Part shown: in pieces, positions 25,338 to 33,315 of the stretch
Layout: the number at the start of each line of letters is the position of its first letter
Numbering within the stretch: the stretch's first letter is position 1
Source of the DNA: Breoghania sp963678585
GTDB taxonomy: Bacteria > Pseudomonadota > Alphaproteobacteria > Rhizobiales > Stappiaceae
Direction: 5' to 3'
DNA length: 64,000 nucleotides
Assembly: GCA_963678585.2 (NCBI GenBank)
Contig: CAXXGA010000001.1
Coordinates: 372,001 to 436,000, forward strand
Position numbers and translations under genes: made by a program
Notes under the pieces: model-generated
Told to the model about the DNA's origin: nothing
The model's database searches: none
What the model saw: the letters and a program-made list of their open reading frames with translations, nothing else

Positions 25338-26351
25338 TCACATCGGGCAGTTGTTGTCCGACATGTAATCGTGAACCTCGATCTTGCCGGAGATGATGTC
25401 GGCCTTGGCCTTTTCGACCGCCGCCTTCATCTCGTCGGTGATGAGGGCCTTGTTGTTGTCGTCATAGGCCCAGTCGACGCCGCCTTCAGCGAGGCCCAGC
25501 GCCTGAACGCCCGAGGTCCATTTGCCGTCGGCGGAATCCTTGAACGCCTTGTAGACGGCGACGTCCACGCTCTTGACCATGGAGGTCAGCACGTTGCCAG
25601 GATGCAGGCCGTTCTGGTTTGAGTCCACGCCGATGCCGAGCTTGCCCGCATCCGCAGCCGCCTGAAGCACGCCGATTCCGGTGCCGCCGGCGGCGTGATA
25701 GACCACGTCCACGCCCTGATCGAACTGCGCCTTGGCAAGCTCGCCGCCCTTGACCGGGTCGTTCCATGCCGCACCCGTCGTGCCGGTCATGTTCTGGATG
25801 ACCTCGATGTTGTCGCCGACCGACTTCGCGCCCTGCAGGTAGCCGCAGGCGAACTTGCGGATGAGCGGGATGTCCATGCCGCCGACGAAGCCGACCTTGC
25901 CGGTCTTGGAGGCCATGGCCGCCAGAACGCCGACGAGGTAGGAGCCTTCATGTTCCTTGAACAGGATGGAACGGACATTGGGCAGGTCCACAACCGAATC
26001 CACGATGGCGAATTCGGTGTCGGGGAATTCCGTGGCGACCTTCTTGATGGCCTGCTCGTAGGAGAAGCCGATGCCGACGATCGGGGTCATGCCGCGGCGG
26101 GCGAAATTGCGCAGGCCCTGCTCGCGCTGGCTGTCGTTCTGGATTTCAAAGTCGCGATAGGCGACGCCGGTGTCGGCCTTGTACTTCTCCGCGCCCGTAT
26201 AGGCGGACTCGTTGAACGACTTGTCGAACTTGCCGCCCAAGTCGTAGACGACGGCGGGCGTCTTGTCCGCAGCCGTCGCCGAAAGCGTCGCCGCTCCGGA
26301 CACCATGGCCGCAACCGCGACCGCACCCATCAGTTTCGCAATCGTCTTCAC
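25338..26351 (-). CDS. BMP-family nucleoside-binding protein, copy 2
   Basis: 337 residues from a GTG at 26351 with GGAGG eight bases upstream; this start gives a clean signal peptide, MKTIAKLMGAVAVAAMVSGA. The mature protein begins near ADKTPAVVYDLGGKFDKSFNES and has GFVGGMDIPLIRKFACGY, VYHAAGGTGIGVLQAA and GVDSNQNGLHPGN. It shares most motifs with copy 1. As the first gene of the transport operon, followed by a hairpin, it is probably the main periplasmic receptor. Confidence 0.93.
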   Translation of the reverse strand: MKTIAKLMGAVAVAAMVSGAATLSATAADKTPAVVYDLGGKFDKSFNESAYTGAEKYKADTGVAYRDFEIQNDSQREQGLRNFARRGMTPIVGIGFSYEQAIKKVATEFPDTEFAIVDSVVDLPNVRSILFKEHEGSYLVGVLAAMASKTGKVGFVGGMDIPLIRKFACGYLQGAKSVGDNIEVIQNMTGTTGAAWNDPVKGGELAKAQFDQGVDVVYHAAGGTGIGVLQAAADAGKLGIGVDSNQNGLHPGNVLTSMVKSVDVAVYKAFKDSADGKWTSGVQALGLAEGGVDWAYDDNNKALITDEMKAAVEKAKADIISGKIEVHDYMSDNNCPM

Positions 26352-26573
26352 CTGCACACCTCCGTTATGTCGGACATCATCTCGGGCGCCCGTTTCCCGT
26401 GACGCCAACCCTCATGCTCTGATCCGGCCCACGCCCGCGGCGCAGCCCGCAAGGTCACTCACTCTTCACCCTCACCGCTCTTACGCAACCTGCTACCGCA
26501 ATGTGCGGAGCGCGGCGGTTCCACGCAAATCGTCTCCCGGCCCCAGCCCCAGGCTTATGGCGGAACGCCGCCG

Positions 26574-27560
26574 TCAGGCGGGCTGGGCCAGCTTTTCCTC
26601 CATCGCGTCGCACAGGCTTTGCGCAAGACTCTCGTCGACGACCAGATCCGTGATGACCCCGGTGCGCAGAGACGAAAGCACGGCGGCCGTCTTGGAAACA
26701 CCGCCCGCCAGCGCCAGAACCCGCGAGCCGCGCACATCTTCGTAGCCGAGGCCCACCGCCTTCTCGGCGAGACTTGCGGGCACAGCCGCACCGTCCCTGT
26801 CTACGAAACGCCCCATCAGATCGCCGACCGCGCCGCTTTCGCAAAGCGAGCGCTGCTCGTCGCGCGAGATCAGTTCCATGCGGTAGAGGTGCCCCTCGTC
26901 GCCCAGCGATCCGATGCCGATCACGAAGGTGTCGCAGCGCCGCGCGCGCTGGAGAAGCTCCTGCACGCTGGGCTGGCTCAGAAACATGTCCTTTTCCGCA
27001 GCCGAGGCGGCCAGATAGGGCACGGGAAGATAGAAGCCCTCGCCGCCGGTGCGCTCAGACAGAAGCTGCACCACGTCATAGGGGTTGGCCGACAGGCGGC
27101 GGGTGAGAGAACCGGAAATGGAGACGACGGAAAGATCGGGACGCGCGATGCGCGGCATGGCGGAGATGGCCGCCTTCAGCGTGCGTCCCATGCCGACGCC
27201 GACCTGCACGATATCGGGCGAGGCCAGAACCTGCGCCAAAAGATGGCCCGCCGCACTGCCGACTGCGCGGATCGCGGCCTCATCGTCGCCCGCCTGCGCC
27301 GCAAGGTCGGGAGCCACGATGCAGTGGTTCAGGCCGAAACGGCGGCTGAGCCGGTCCTCGAATTCGAGACATTCGACCGGGCGACCCTCGATATGGAAAC
27401 GGACATGGCCGGCGCGCTGGGCATGGGCGATCAGGCGATGAACCTTGGCGGGTGAAACATCGAGACGCGCGGCGATCTCGCCTTGCGTGCAGCCGCCGAC
27501 ATAGGACAGCCACGCGGCACGGATCGCCAGATAGGTCGTCCAGTCCTCGCGCTCCGCCAT
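26574..27560 (-). CDS. SorC/DeoR-type transcriptional regulator of the nucleoside block
   Basis: 328 residues from the ATG at 27560 (MAEREDWTTYLAIRAAWL). The N-terminal helix-turn-helix is GGCTQGEIAARLDVSPAKVHRLI (about 20-45). The remainder is the SorC sugar-binding domain: VGVGMGRTLKAAI, VVSISGSLTRR, FVIGIGSLGDEG, GDLMGRFVDRDG and a final VLALAGGVSKTAAVLSSL. Such regulators respond to sugar phosphates, for example deoxyribose 5-phosphate in Bacillus DeoR. It stands at the head of the co-directional block, 222 bases before the first BMP gene. Control of the block is inferred from position. Confidence 0.88.
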   Translation of the reverse strand: MAEREDWTTYLAIRAAWLSYVGGCTQGEIAARLDVSPAKVHRLIAHAQRAGHVRFHIEGRPVECLEFEDRLSRRFGLNHCIVAPDLAAQAGDDEAAIRAVGSAAGHLLAQVLASPDIVQVGVGMGRTLKAAISAMPRIARPDLSVVSISGSLTRRLSANPYDVVQLLSERTGGEGFYLPVPYLAASAAEKDMFLSQPSVQELLQRARRCDTFVIGIGSLGDEGHLYRMELISRDEQRSLCESGAVGDLMGRFVDRDGAAVPASLAEKAVGLGYEDVRGSRVLALAGGVSKTAAVLSSLRTGVITDLVVDESLAQSLCDAMEEKLAQPA

Positions 27561-28489
27561 GTTACCCGCGCTCAGCCATGGTTGATGCCCCCCGCCCTGC
27601 CGGGCAAACCGCAGATGCAAACCGAAGATGCATGCGGCACGTCATGCGACCTGCGATCGGCAAGTGAAGAAAATTTCAGTCACCGAGATTTTTTTCATCG
27701 CACCACACAGGCGGCTTCAACGTCAAGCCTTGCGCGGACTTCACGCGTGATTAAGGGGGCAATTATCCACACTGTGCCGCATTTCGCCGCAGTTGCACAG
27801 GCTACAGGCACAACCGAGCCGCGCAAAACGCATTTTTCCGACCTCCCTGAGCCGACGCCGCCCCTTTTCGGCAGTCGTCCCGTCTTTTCAACAATCATCC
27901 GGGCATCCCGGAGGCTGCGTCCTGACCGGCCTTCCGGGAAGCCTACCGCAGGTAATGACAATTTTGCGAAAGCTCTCGTCAAAACTGCATGGGCTTCATG
28001 CAGTCCGCTACCATACATATTGCACCGCAGCATACTTGGCGCGCTTTTTGCTGCGGTGTTCTTTCAGGGAAGAATCAATCAATTTACCATCGCAAATGAA
28101 GCATTCGGATCAATACTTATGACTTTTTACGAAGCGACATCACGCCACTTCAATTGGAGTTTATTAGGGTTTAACTGAATGTTAACCAAGCTTGAGCCAT
28201 ATTAATAACTTATATCAACATATTCTTTATCTCTTTCTTGAAGACTTATTGGCACAATTTACGTAAAGAGCCGCATCCAAGGCTTCGGCTAAGGAGAACG
28301 GGACGCGCAAGCGAGCGGGGCAGGCCGGATTTGTTGCATCGCAACATCCCCTCGCCCGACCATCAAAGCCGTCGGCGCGGCGGGAGGCACATGCGCGCCA
28401 AGTGAAGTCACAGTCATCCAGAGCGCCAAAGCGGCGAAAGAAGCGATTGGGAGGACGCCAAGACCCGTTCATTGAAAAAGGAACCGTCG
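27561..28489. other. Long noncoding stretch between the SorC-type regulator and the DUF1194 gene
   Basis: 929 bases without a supportable gene. Several short open frames (up to about 110 codons) exist but lack ribosome binding sites, family motifs and codon bias. An inverted repeat at 27666-27696 lies upstream of the regulator. From about 28000 to 28260 the sequence is much richer in A+T than its surroundings. It probably contains divergent promoters, but no -10/-35 pair is convincing. Confidence 0.6.
27666..27696. promoter_or_regulatory. Possible operator upstream of the SorC-type regulator
   Basis: GAAGAAAAT (27666-27674) and ATTTTTTTC (27688-27696) form an inverted repeat with one mismatch and a 13-base spacer, about 105 bases before the regulator's start codon. 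It could be an autoregulatory site. No second copy was found before the BMP operon, so this remains weak. Confidence 0.3.
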
Positions 28490-29326
28490 ATGCGTCTGAA
28501 AAAGAAAGCAAGCAAGCTGACAGCTGCGGCGATCAACCTGATCATGATCGCCCTTCTGTCTTGTGCGGCCCTTCCCGGTGCGGCGAAGGCTACCGATCTC
28601 ATTGCCTACAATCCGGCCGCTGAGGTCGATGTGGAACTCGTTCTGGCCGTCGATATCTCCCAGTCGATGGACAAGCAGGAACAGGAGGTCCAGCGTCGCG
28701 GCTATGTCACCGCCATCACCTCAAGCGAAGTCATGGACGCCATCAGGATGGGCCCGACGGGTCGCATCGCCGTCACCTATGTGGAATGGGGCGGCATCGG
28801 CGAACAGCATGTGGTGGTCGACTGGCAGATGATCGACGGCCCCGAGACCGCAACCATCTTCGCCTCCAAGATCGCCGAATCCCCGCTGCGGCAGGTCCAG
28901 AGGACGTCGATTGCGGCCGCGCTCGCCTTTTCTGTCACCCATATTGCGAACGGCCCCTTCAACGGGCTGCGCCGCGTCATCGACATGTCGGGTGACGGGC
29001 CGAACAATCAGGGCGGCCAGGTGACGGCGGCGCGCGATCAGGTCATCGCGCAGGGCATCACCATCAACGGATTGCCTCTCATGCTGAAGGGGTCCGGCAA
29101 TGGCTGGTATCACATGCCGAACCTCGATCACTACTACGAGGATTGCGTGATCGGCGGCCCCGGCTCCTTCATGGTGCCGGTCTATTCGACGGAAGAGTTC
29201 GGCATGGCGATCAAAACCAAGCTGGTCATGGAAATTGCCGATCTGGGTCCGCGCGACGTGAATGACGCCGCCCGTGTGTTGCCCGCAGCCGGGCGCAAGC
29301 CGATCGCCTGCAACCTCTTCAACTAG
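28490..29326 (+). CDS. Exported DUF1194 (von Willebrand A-like) protein, copy 1
   Basis: 278 residues from the ATG at 28490 with AAAAAGGA upstream. A signal peptide (about 1-35, ending GAAKA) precedes a DUF1194 domain of vWA type: VELVLAVDISQSMDKQEQ carries the metal-site DxSxS, and MSGDGPNNQGG is the other conserved element, with GGPGSFMVPV near the end. The protein should be periplasmic or secreted and may bind a divalent cation. The function of DUF1194 is unknown. It is paralogous to the gene at 30880, and an IS element lies between the two. Confidence 0.85.
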   Translation: MRLKKKASKLTAAAINLIMIALLSCAALPGAAKATDLIAYNPAAEVDVELVLAVDISQSMDKQEQEVQRRGYVTAITSSEVMDAIRMGPTGRIAVTYVEWGGIGEQHVVVDWQMIDGPETATIFASKIAESPLRQVQRTSIAAALAFSVTHIANGPFNGLRRVIDMSGDGPNNQGGQVTAARDQVIAQGITINGLPLMLKGSGNGWYHMPNLDHYYEDCVIGGPGSFMVPVYSTEEFGMAIKTKLVMEIADLGPRDVNDAARVLPAAGRKPIACNLFN

Positions 29327-29588
29327 CCGTGTGTTCAAACGCAACGGACTGCCGGGTGCGCGGCTTCGCGTTCCCGGCAGAAAACAGTTGAGGAGGCAGG
29401 GACGGATTCTCCCTTTTCCGTATGCCGCCTGCGGGGGCTCGGGTGAGGCTGGCCATGCCTTCATGTCGTGGCTAATCCTTCGGGACTTGGCCTATCCTTC
29501 GAGACGCGGTCTGGCGACCGCTCCTCAGTATGACGTTGTGGGTGTGGCCAGCATCTTTCGAACTGACAGCACGATAACGTCATCCTGA

Positions 29589-30519
29589 GAGTCTGACTCG
29601 AAAGTGGGTTTATGTTTTCAATGCCTTGCGTGTCTCCTGACGAGCAGGATCACACCCGCGACATATATCCATGTCTGCTCGGTCTGGACGGATCGCTCGA
29701 AGTCTTTGGAGAGCCTTCTTGCGCGCGAGAGCCATGCGAAGGTGCGTTCCACGACCCAACGTCGCGGCAGCAGCTGGAAGCCTTTGACACCGGCAGGTCT
29801 CTGGACGATTTGGATTTTCCACGGCCCGCAGTCTTGCAGGTCTTTCAAAAGCTTCTTCCCGCGATAGACACGGTCCGCGAAGATGTGACTGAGCTTTGGA
29901 AAGCGCTTGCGAAGCCGGTGCAGCAACGGCACCGCTCCGTGGACGTCCTGAATGTTGGCCGGATGCACCATCACATCCAGCAGCATGCCTTGCGTGTCGG
30001 TGACGATATGCCGTTTGCGGCCCTTGATCCGCTTGGCCGGGTCCAGCCCGCGCGGCCCGCCGCTCTCGGTGGTCGGGGCGCTCTGACTGTCGATAATGCC
30101 TGCCGAGGGGTGGGATCTGCGGGCCTGCGCACGGCGCTCCACGGCAACGAGCTGGCGATTGATCGAGCCCCATAACCCCATGTCGCGCCACATGTAGAAG
30201 TAGCACTGCACCGTGGATCGGGGCGGAAAGTCATGGGGCAGCAGGCGCCACGGACAACCGGCACGCGCCAGATAGAAGATCGCGTTGACGACCGCACGAA
30301 GCGAAGTCGTGCGGGGTCGGCCGAGGTCGCTGGGTGCCGGCAGATAGGGCGCAAGAACCTGCCATTCCTCGTCACTCAGATCACTTGCATAGCCCGGACC
30401 GCGGCGCTCATATTGTCGCCGAGTGGTTTCAGTCCACATTTTGTGCCTCCTGTCAGTTCTTTTCAAAACAACGGAATCACAAACGACTGAAATCACTCAA
30501 CTCATTTCGGGCCAGACAC
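29589..30519 (-). mobile_element. IS5-family insertion sequence (IS1031-like group)
   Basis: A 931-base element. Terminal inverted repeats are imperfect: GAGTCTGACTCGAAAG on the left and GTGTCTGGCCCGAAAT on the right (read inward), 12 of 16 identical. TGA is duplicated at the target (29586-29588 and 30520-30522). Length, GAG-type end, and a 3-bp TNA duplication fit the IS1031 group. It carries one intact transposase gene on the minus strand, so it may still be active. Confidence 0.85.
29618..30439 (-). CDS. IS5-family DDE transposase
   Basis: 273 residues from the ATG of MWTETTRRQYERRGPGYASD. The N-terminal domain has DLSDEEWQVLAPYLP, typical of IS5-type transposases. Catalytic residues are seen in IIDSQSAPTTE (first Asp), FADRVYRGKK (second Asp) and WVVERTFAWL (Glu, with the R-x-V-E-R-T-F signature). 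The frame is intact and needs no frameshift. It catalyses cut-and-paste movement of the surrounding element. Confidence 0.95.
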   Translation of the reverse strand: MWTETTRRQYERRGPGYASDLSDEEWQVLAPYLPAPSDLGRPRTTSLRAVVNAIFYLARAGCPWRLLPHDFPPRSTVQCYFYMWRDMGLWGSINRQLVAVERRAQARRSHPSAGIIDSQSAPTTESGGPRGLDPAKRIKGRKRHIVTDTQGMLLDVMVHPANIQDVHGAVPLLHRLRKRFPKLSHIFADRVYRGKKLLKDLQDCGPWKIQIVQRPAGVKGFQLLPRRWVVERTFAWLSRARRLSKDFERSVQTEQTWIYVAGVILLVRRHARH

Positions 30520-30553
30520 TGAGGAGCCTGCGTAAGCAGGCGTCTCGAAGGAT

Positions 30554-30879
30554 CGGCCACCCACGGTCGCATCGAACGACGCCCCCGGGTATGCCCCCAC
30601 GATCATCCTTTCGTGATCCGGGCCGCCTTTGCCCCGGACGATCTATGCAGCCGCAAGCGGCTCTGCCAGACTTCCCGCATTCACAGAGACAGGCCCTCGC
30701 ACAACCGGTGCGGGCGAGGCCAGGGACGGCAGGGACCGGGTTGAAGACGCATTGACACAACAAAGACTGCTCCAGGTGACGGCCCGCTCTGCGGTCGTGA
30801 AAGGAGCAGCGAACCGGCGCTGACCGGCGCAAGACGCAACCCGCCGCTGCTTTCGCAACTCAAATCGGGAGAGACGTCC
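30554..30879. other. Intergenic stretch upstream of DUF1194 copy 2
   Basis: 326 bases between the end of the split palindrome and the next gene. It is GC-rich with no credible coding frame. It may hold the promoter of the downstream gene, but no clear boxes are visible. Confidence 0.5.
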
Positions 30880-31806
30880 GTGCGCTTGCTTCAGATCCTT
30901 GTCCGCCTCGCTCGATCAACCGGTTCCTCCACCCCGACCGTCAGGCCCGTCCTGACCCTCGCGCTCTGCGGATGGCTTGCGACGGGCCTCATCGTCACAC
31001 AGGCCGAGGCGCGAAAACTGACGCCGGGCGAGGAGGTGGATCTGGCGCTCGTGCTGGCCGTCGACATCTCCTACTCCATGGACAGGGAAGAGCAGCGACT
31101 GCAGCGGTTGGGTTATATTTCCGCCATCACCTCCCCGCAGGTCATGAAGGCCGTCCAGAGCGGTCTGATCGGCAAGATCGCGGTTTCCTACATGGAATGG
31201 GCGGGGGCCAGATCGCAGTACACACTGGTCGACTGGCACGTCATCTCCGACCTTCAAAGCGCGCAGGATTTCGCAGGAGCGCTGGCCGAAGCGCCGATCA
31301 AGCGCGCCTATCGCACCTCCATCAGCGGCGGACTGCTTTTTGCAGGCAGGCTGATCGAACAGCTTGAAGCGCAGCCGCTGCGCCGGGTCATCGACATTTC
31401 CGGCGACGGGCCGAACAATCAGGGTGGGCCGGTTCTGGAGGCGCGCGAGCAGGTCCTGTCGCAGGGCATCACCGTCAACGGCCTGCCGCTCGTTCTCTCG
31501 CGCACGGAAAAGGGCTGGTACGACATAGACAATCTCGACGTCTACTACGCGCGTTGCGTCATTGGCGGCCCGGGTGCCTTCGCCATTCCGGTGCGCGACA
31601 TAGAGGGTTTTGCCGAGGCCGTGCGCATGAAGCTCATTCTGGAAATCGCAGGGAAATCTCAACCACAGCTGGTGCAACCGGCGGACTATAGGCCACAAGA
31701 TGAAGAGTTCTGCCTCATCGGGGAGCGCATATGGCAGGATCGCATTCGCCAGTATGACGACGACTGGCGCCAGAACAGGCTTCAAATCCCTGACTGGAAA
31801 GGCTAA
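30880..31806 (+). CDS. Exported DUF1194 (von Willebrand A-like) protein, copy 2
   Basis: 308 residues from a GTG at 30880 with GGGAGAG upstream. An N-terminal hydrophobic segment (VRPVLTLALCGWLATGLIV) ends in a likely signal cleavage site near AEA. The DUF1194 domain shows LALVLAVDISYSMDREEQ (DxSxS metal motif) and DISGDGPNNQGGP, followed by CVIGGPGAFAIPV. It differs from copy 1 mainly at both ends and has a longer polar C-terminus (about 30 residues). Role unknown; extracytoplasmic location is inferred from the signal. Confidence 0.85.
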   Translation: MRLLQILVRLARSTGSSTPTVRPVLTLALCGWLATGLIVTQAEARKLTPGEEVDLALVLAVDISYSMDREEQRLQRLGYISAITSPQVMKAVQSGLIGKIAVSYMEWAGARSQYTLVDWHVISDLQSAQDFAGALAEAPIKRAYRTSISGGLLFAGRLIEQLEAQPLRRVIDISGDGPNNQGGPVLEAREQVLSQGITVNGLPLVLSRTEKGWYDIDNLDVYYARCVIGGPGAFAIPVRDIEGFAEAVRMKLILEIAGKSQPQLVQPADYRPQDEEFCLIGERIWQDRIRQYDDDWRQNRLQIPDWKG

Positions 31807-31847
31807 ACCGGCGTTACGACCAAGGCTTGGCAATAAGGATGTGCCCC

Positions 31848-32258
31848 ATGGATAAACGCCCCGCCTTCGCTCTTGTCGCCCATGACGCCAAGAAGGACAG
31901 TCTCGTCGCCTTCGTCCGTCAGCACGAGAAGAAACTTTCTCCCTTCAAGCTCGTTGCAACCGGCACGACAGGAGCCCGGCTGAAAGCCGCCTGCCCCGAC
32001 CTCGACATCAATCCGGTAAAAAGCGGCCCGCTGGGCGGAGACCAGCAGATCGGCGCAATGATCGCCGATGGCCGCCTGTCCGCACTCATCTTCTTCGCCG
32101 ACCCTCTCACGCCCATGCCGCACGATGTGGACGTGAAGGCATTGACCCGGCTCGCCATTGTCTATGACATACCGATGGCCCTGAACCAGGCGACCGCAGA
32201 CGCCATCATCAGCACGATCGCAGAAACCGAAAACCTTGAGAGCACCGCTTCGAAATGA
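31848..32258 (+). CDS. mgsA: Methylglyoxal synthase
   Basis: 136 residues from the ATG at 31848 with AAGGA nine bases upstream. The family pattern is complete: FALVAHDAKKD, VATGTTGARLK, KSGPLGGDQQIGAMI (phosphate loop) and IFFADPLTPMPHDVDVKAL with the catalytic Asp and His. It converts dihydroxyacetone phosphate to methylglyoxal, relieving sugar-phosphate accumulation. It overlaps glk by 4 bases (ATGA), so the pair forms an operon joining glucose phosphorylation to overflow control. Confidence 0.97.
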   Translation: MDKRPAFALVAHDAKKDSLVAFVRQHEKKLSPFKLVATGTTGARLKAACPDLDINPVKSGPLGGDQQIGAMIADGRLSALIFFADPLTPMPHDVDVKALTRLAIVYDIPMALNQATADAIISTIAETENLESTASK

Positions 32259-33304
32259 TTTCCAATTCGCGCGACGTTCCTTCTTTTTCCTATCCGCTTC
32301 TCGTGGCCGATATCGGGGGCACGCATTCCCGTTTCACGGTCGTCAGCGACGCCCATGCCAACCTGTCCAAGGTCGTCACGCTGAATACCCATGACCACCC
32401 GGAAGGACTGGCGCAGGTCATCTCCGATCATGTTTTGTCGCAGACGTCGCTGATGCCGCGCACCGCCGTCATCGCGATCGCGGGGGCCATTCACGGCGAG
32501 CGCACCAAGCTCACCAACGCGCCCTGGACCATCGATCCGAAAGAACTGATCGAAGAACTCGGCCTCGACCGGGTGGTGCTGCTCAACGATTTCGAGGCGC
32601 AGGCGCTGGCGCTTCTGACCTTCGAGCCGGAAGACGTGACGCAGATCAACGGCGGGGAACCGCTGGCCTACGCCCCCAAGGTGGTGGTCGGTCCGGGCAC
32701 CGGCCTCGGTGCGGGCATCCTGATACACGCTGCCGACCGCTGGGTTCCGATCCCCGGCGAGGGCGGGCATATCGAACTGGGTCCGGTCACGGACGAGGAA
32801 TACCGCATCTGGCCCTATCTGGAACGGCGCGGCGGGCGCGTGGGTGCGGAACAGGTGATCTGCGGCAGCGGGCTGATCCGCCTGTCGCGGGCGATCGCCG
32901 CGGCGGATGGCGGGGAATCTCCATTCACCGATCCCGCCGAGCTTGCCGATGCCGGTCATGCGGGCGATCCGCTGGCGCTGAAGACCCTCGACATTTTCTG
33001 CGCGGCCCTTGGCCGGGTGGCCGGAGACATGGCGCTTCTGCTGATGGCGCGCGGCGGCGTCTATCTCGCAGGCGGCATTCCGCCCAAGATCGAGCCGTTC
33101 CTTCTCAAGGGAGCGTTCCGCAAGGCGTTCGAGGCGAAGGCCCCGCACGAGGCGATCATGAAGACGATCCCGACCTATATCGTCAAGCATCCCCAGCCCG
33201 CGCTGGAGGGTCTGGCGGCCTTTGCCCGCACGCCGTCGCGCTTTGCGATCAACCTGATCGGACGGATGTGGAATGCCGGTCAGCCCGATGCGGACGCACG
33301 CTGA
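32255..33304 (+). CDS. glk: Glucokinase (ROK-unrelated, Glk type)
   Basis: 349 residues. ATP-binding motif VADIGGTHSRFTV lies near the N-terminus, with NAPWTIDP and LLNDFEAQALAL (catalytic Asp), VGPGTGLGAGIL, and PGEGGHIELGP. These are diagnostic of the bacterial glucokinase family Pfam Glucokinase rather than ROK kinases. It phosphorylates glucose with ATP in the cytoplasm. It is translationally coupled to mgsA and followed 11 bases later by hrpB. Confidence 0.95.
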   Translation: MISNSRDVPSFSYPLLVADIGGTHSRFTVVSDAHANLSKVVTLNTHDHPEGLAQVISDHVLSQTSLMPRTAVIAIAGAIHGERTKLTNAPWTIDPKELIEELGLDRVVLLNDFEAQALALLTFEPEDVTQINGGEPLAYAPKVVVGPGTGLGAGILIHAADRWVPIPGEGGHIELGPVTDEEYRIWPYLERRGGRVGAEQVICGSGLIRLSRAIAAADGGESPFTDPAELADAGHAGDPLALKTLDIFCAALGRVAGDMALLLMARGGVYLAGGIPPKIEPFLLKGAFRKAFEAKAPHEAIMKTIPTYIVKHPQPALEGLAAFARTPSRFAINLIGRMWNAGQPDADAR

Positions 33305-33315
33305 GCGCCTTCAAG

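Larger units (their letters stand above)
29494..30553. repeat. Palindromic repeat, copy A, split by an insertion sequence
   Basis: The left arm (29494-29536) begins ATCCTTCGAGACGC and ends TATGACGTT. The right arm begins AACGTCATCCTGA (29576-29588) and resumes after the IS with TGAGGAGCCTGCG to GTCTCGAAGGAT (30520-30553). Joined, it has the same layout as the intact copy at 36336-36460: two inverted arms with CTTCGAGAC/GTCTCGAAG ends. This family of intergenic palindromes is familiar in Rhizobiales. Confidence 0.85.

Noticed and set aside
27695..28178. Small open frames in the gap before the DUF1194 gene
   Set aside because: No ribosome binding sites, no motifs, and base composition unlike coding sequence.
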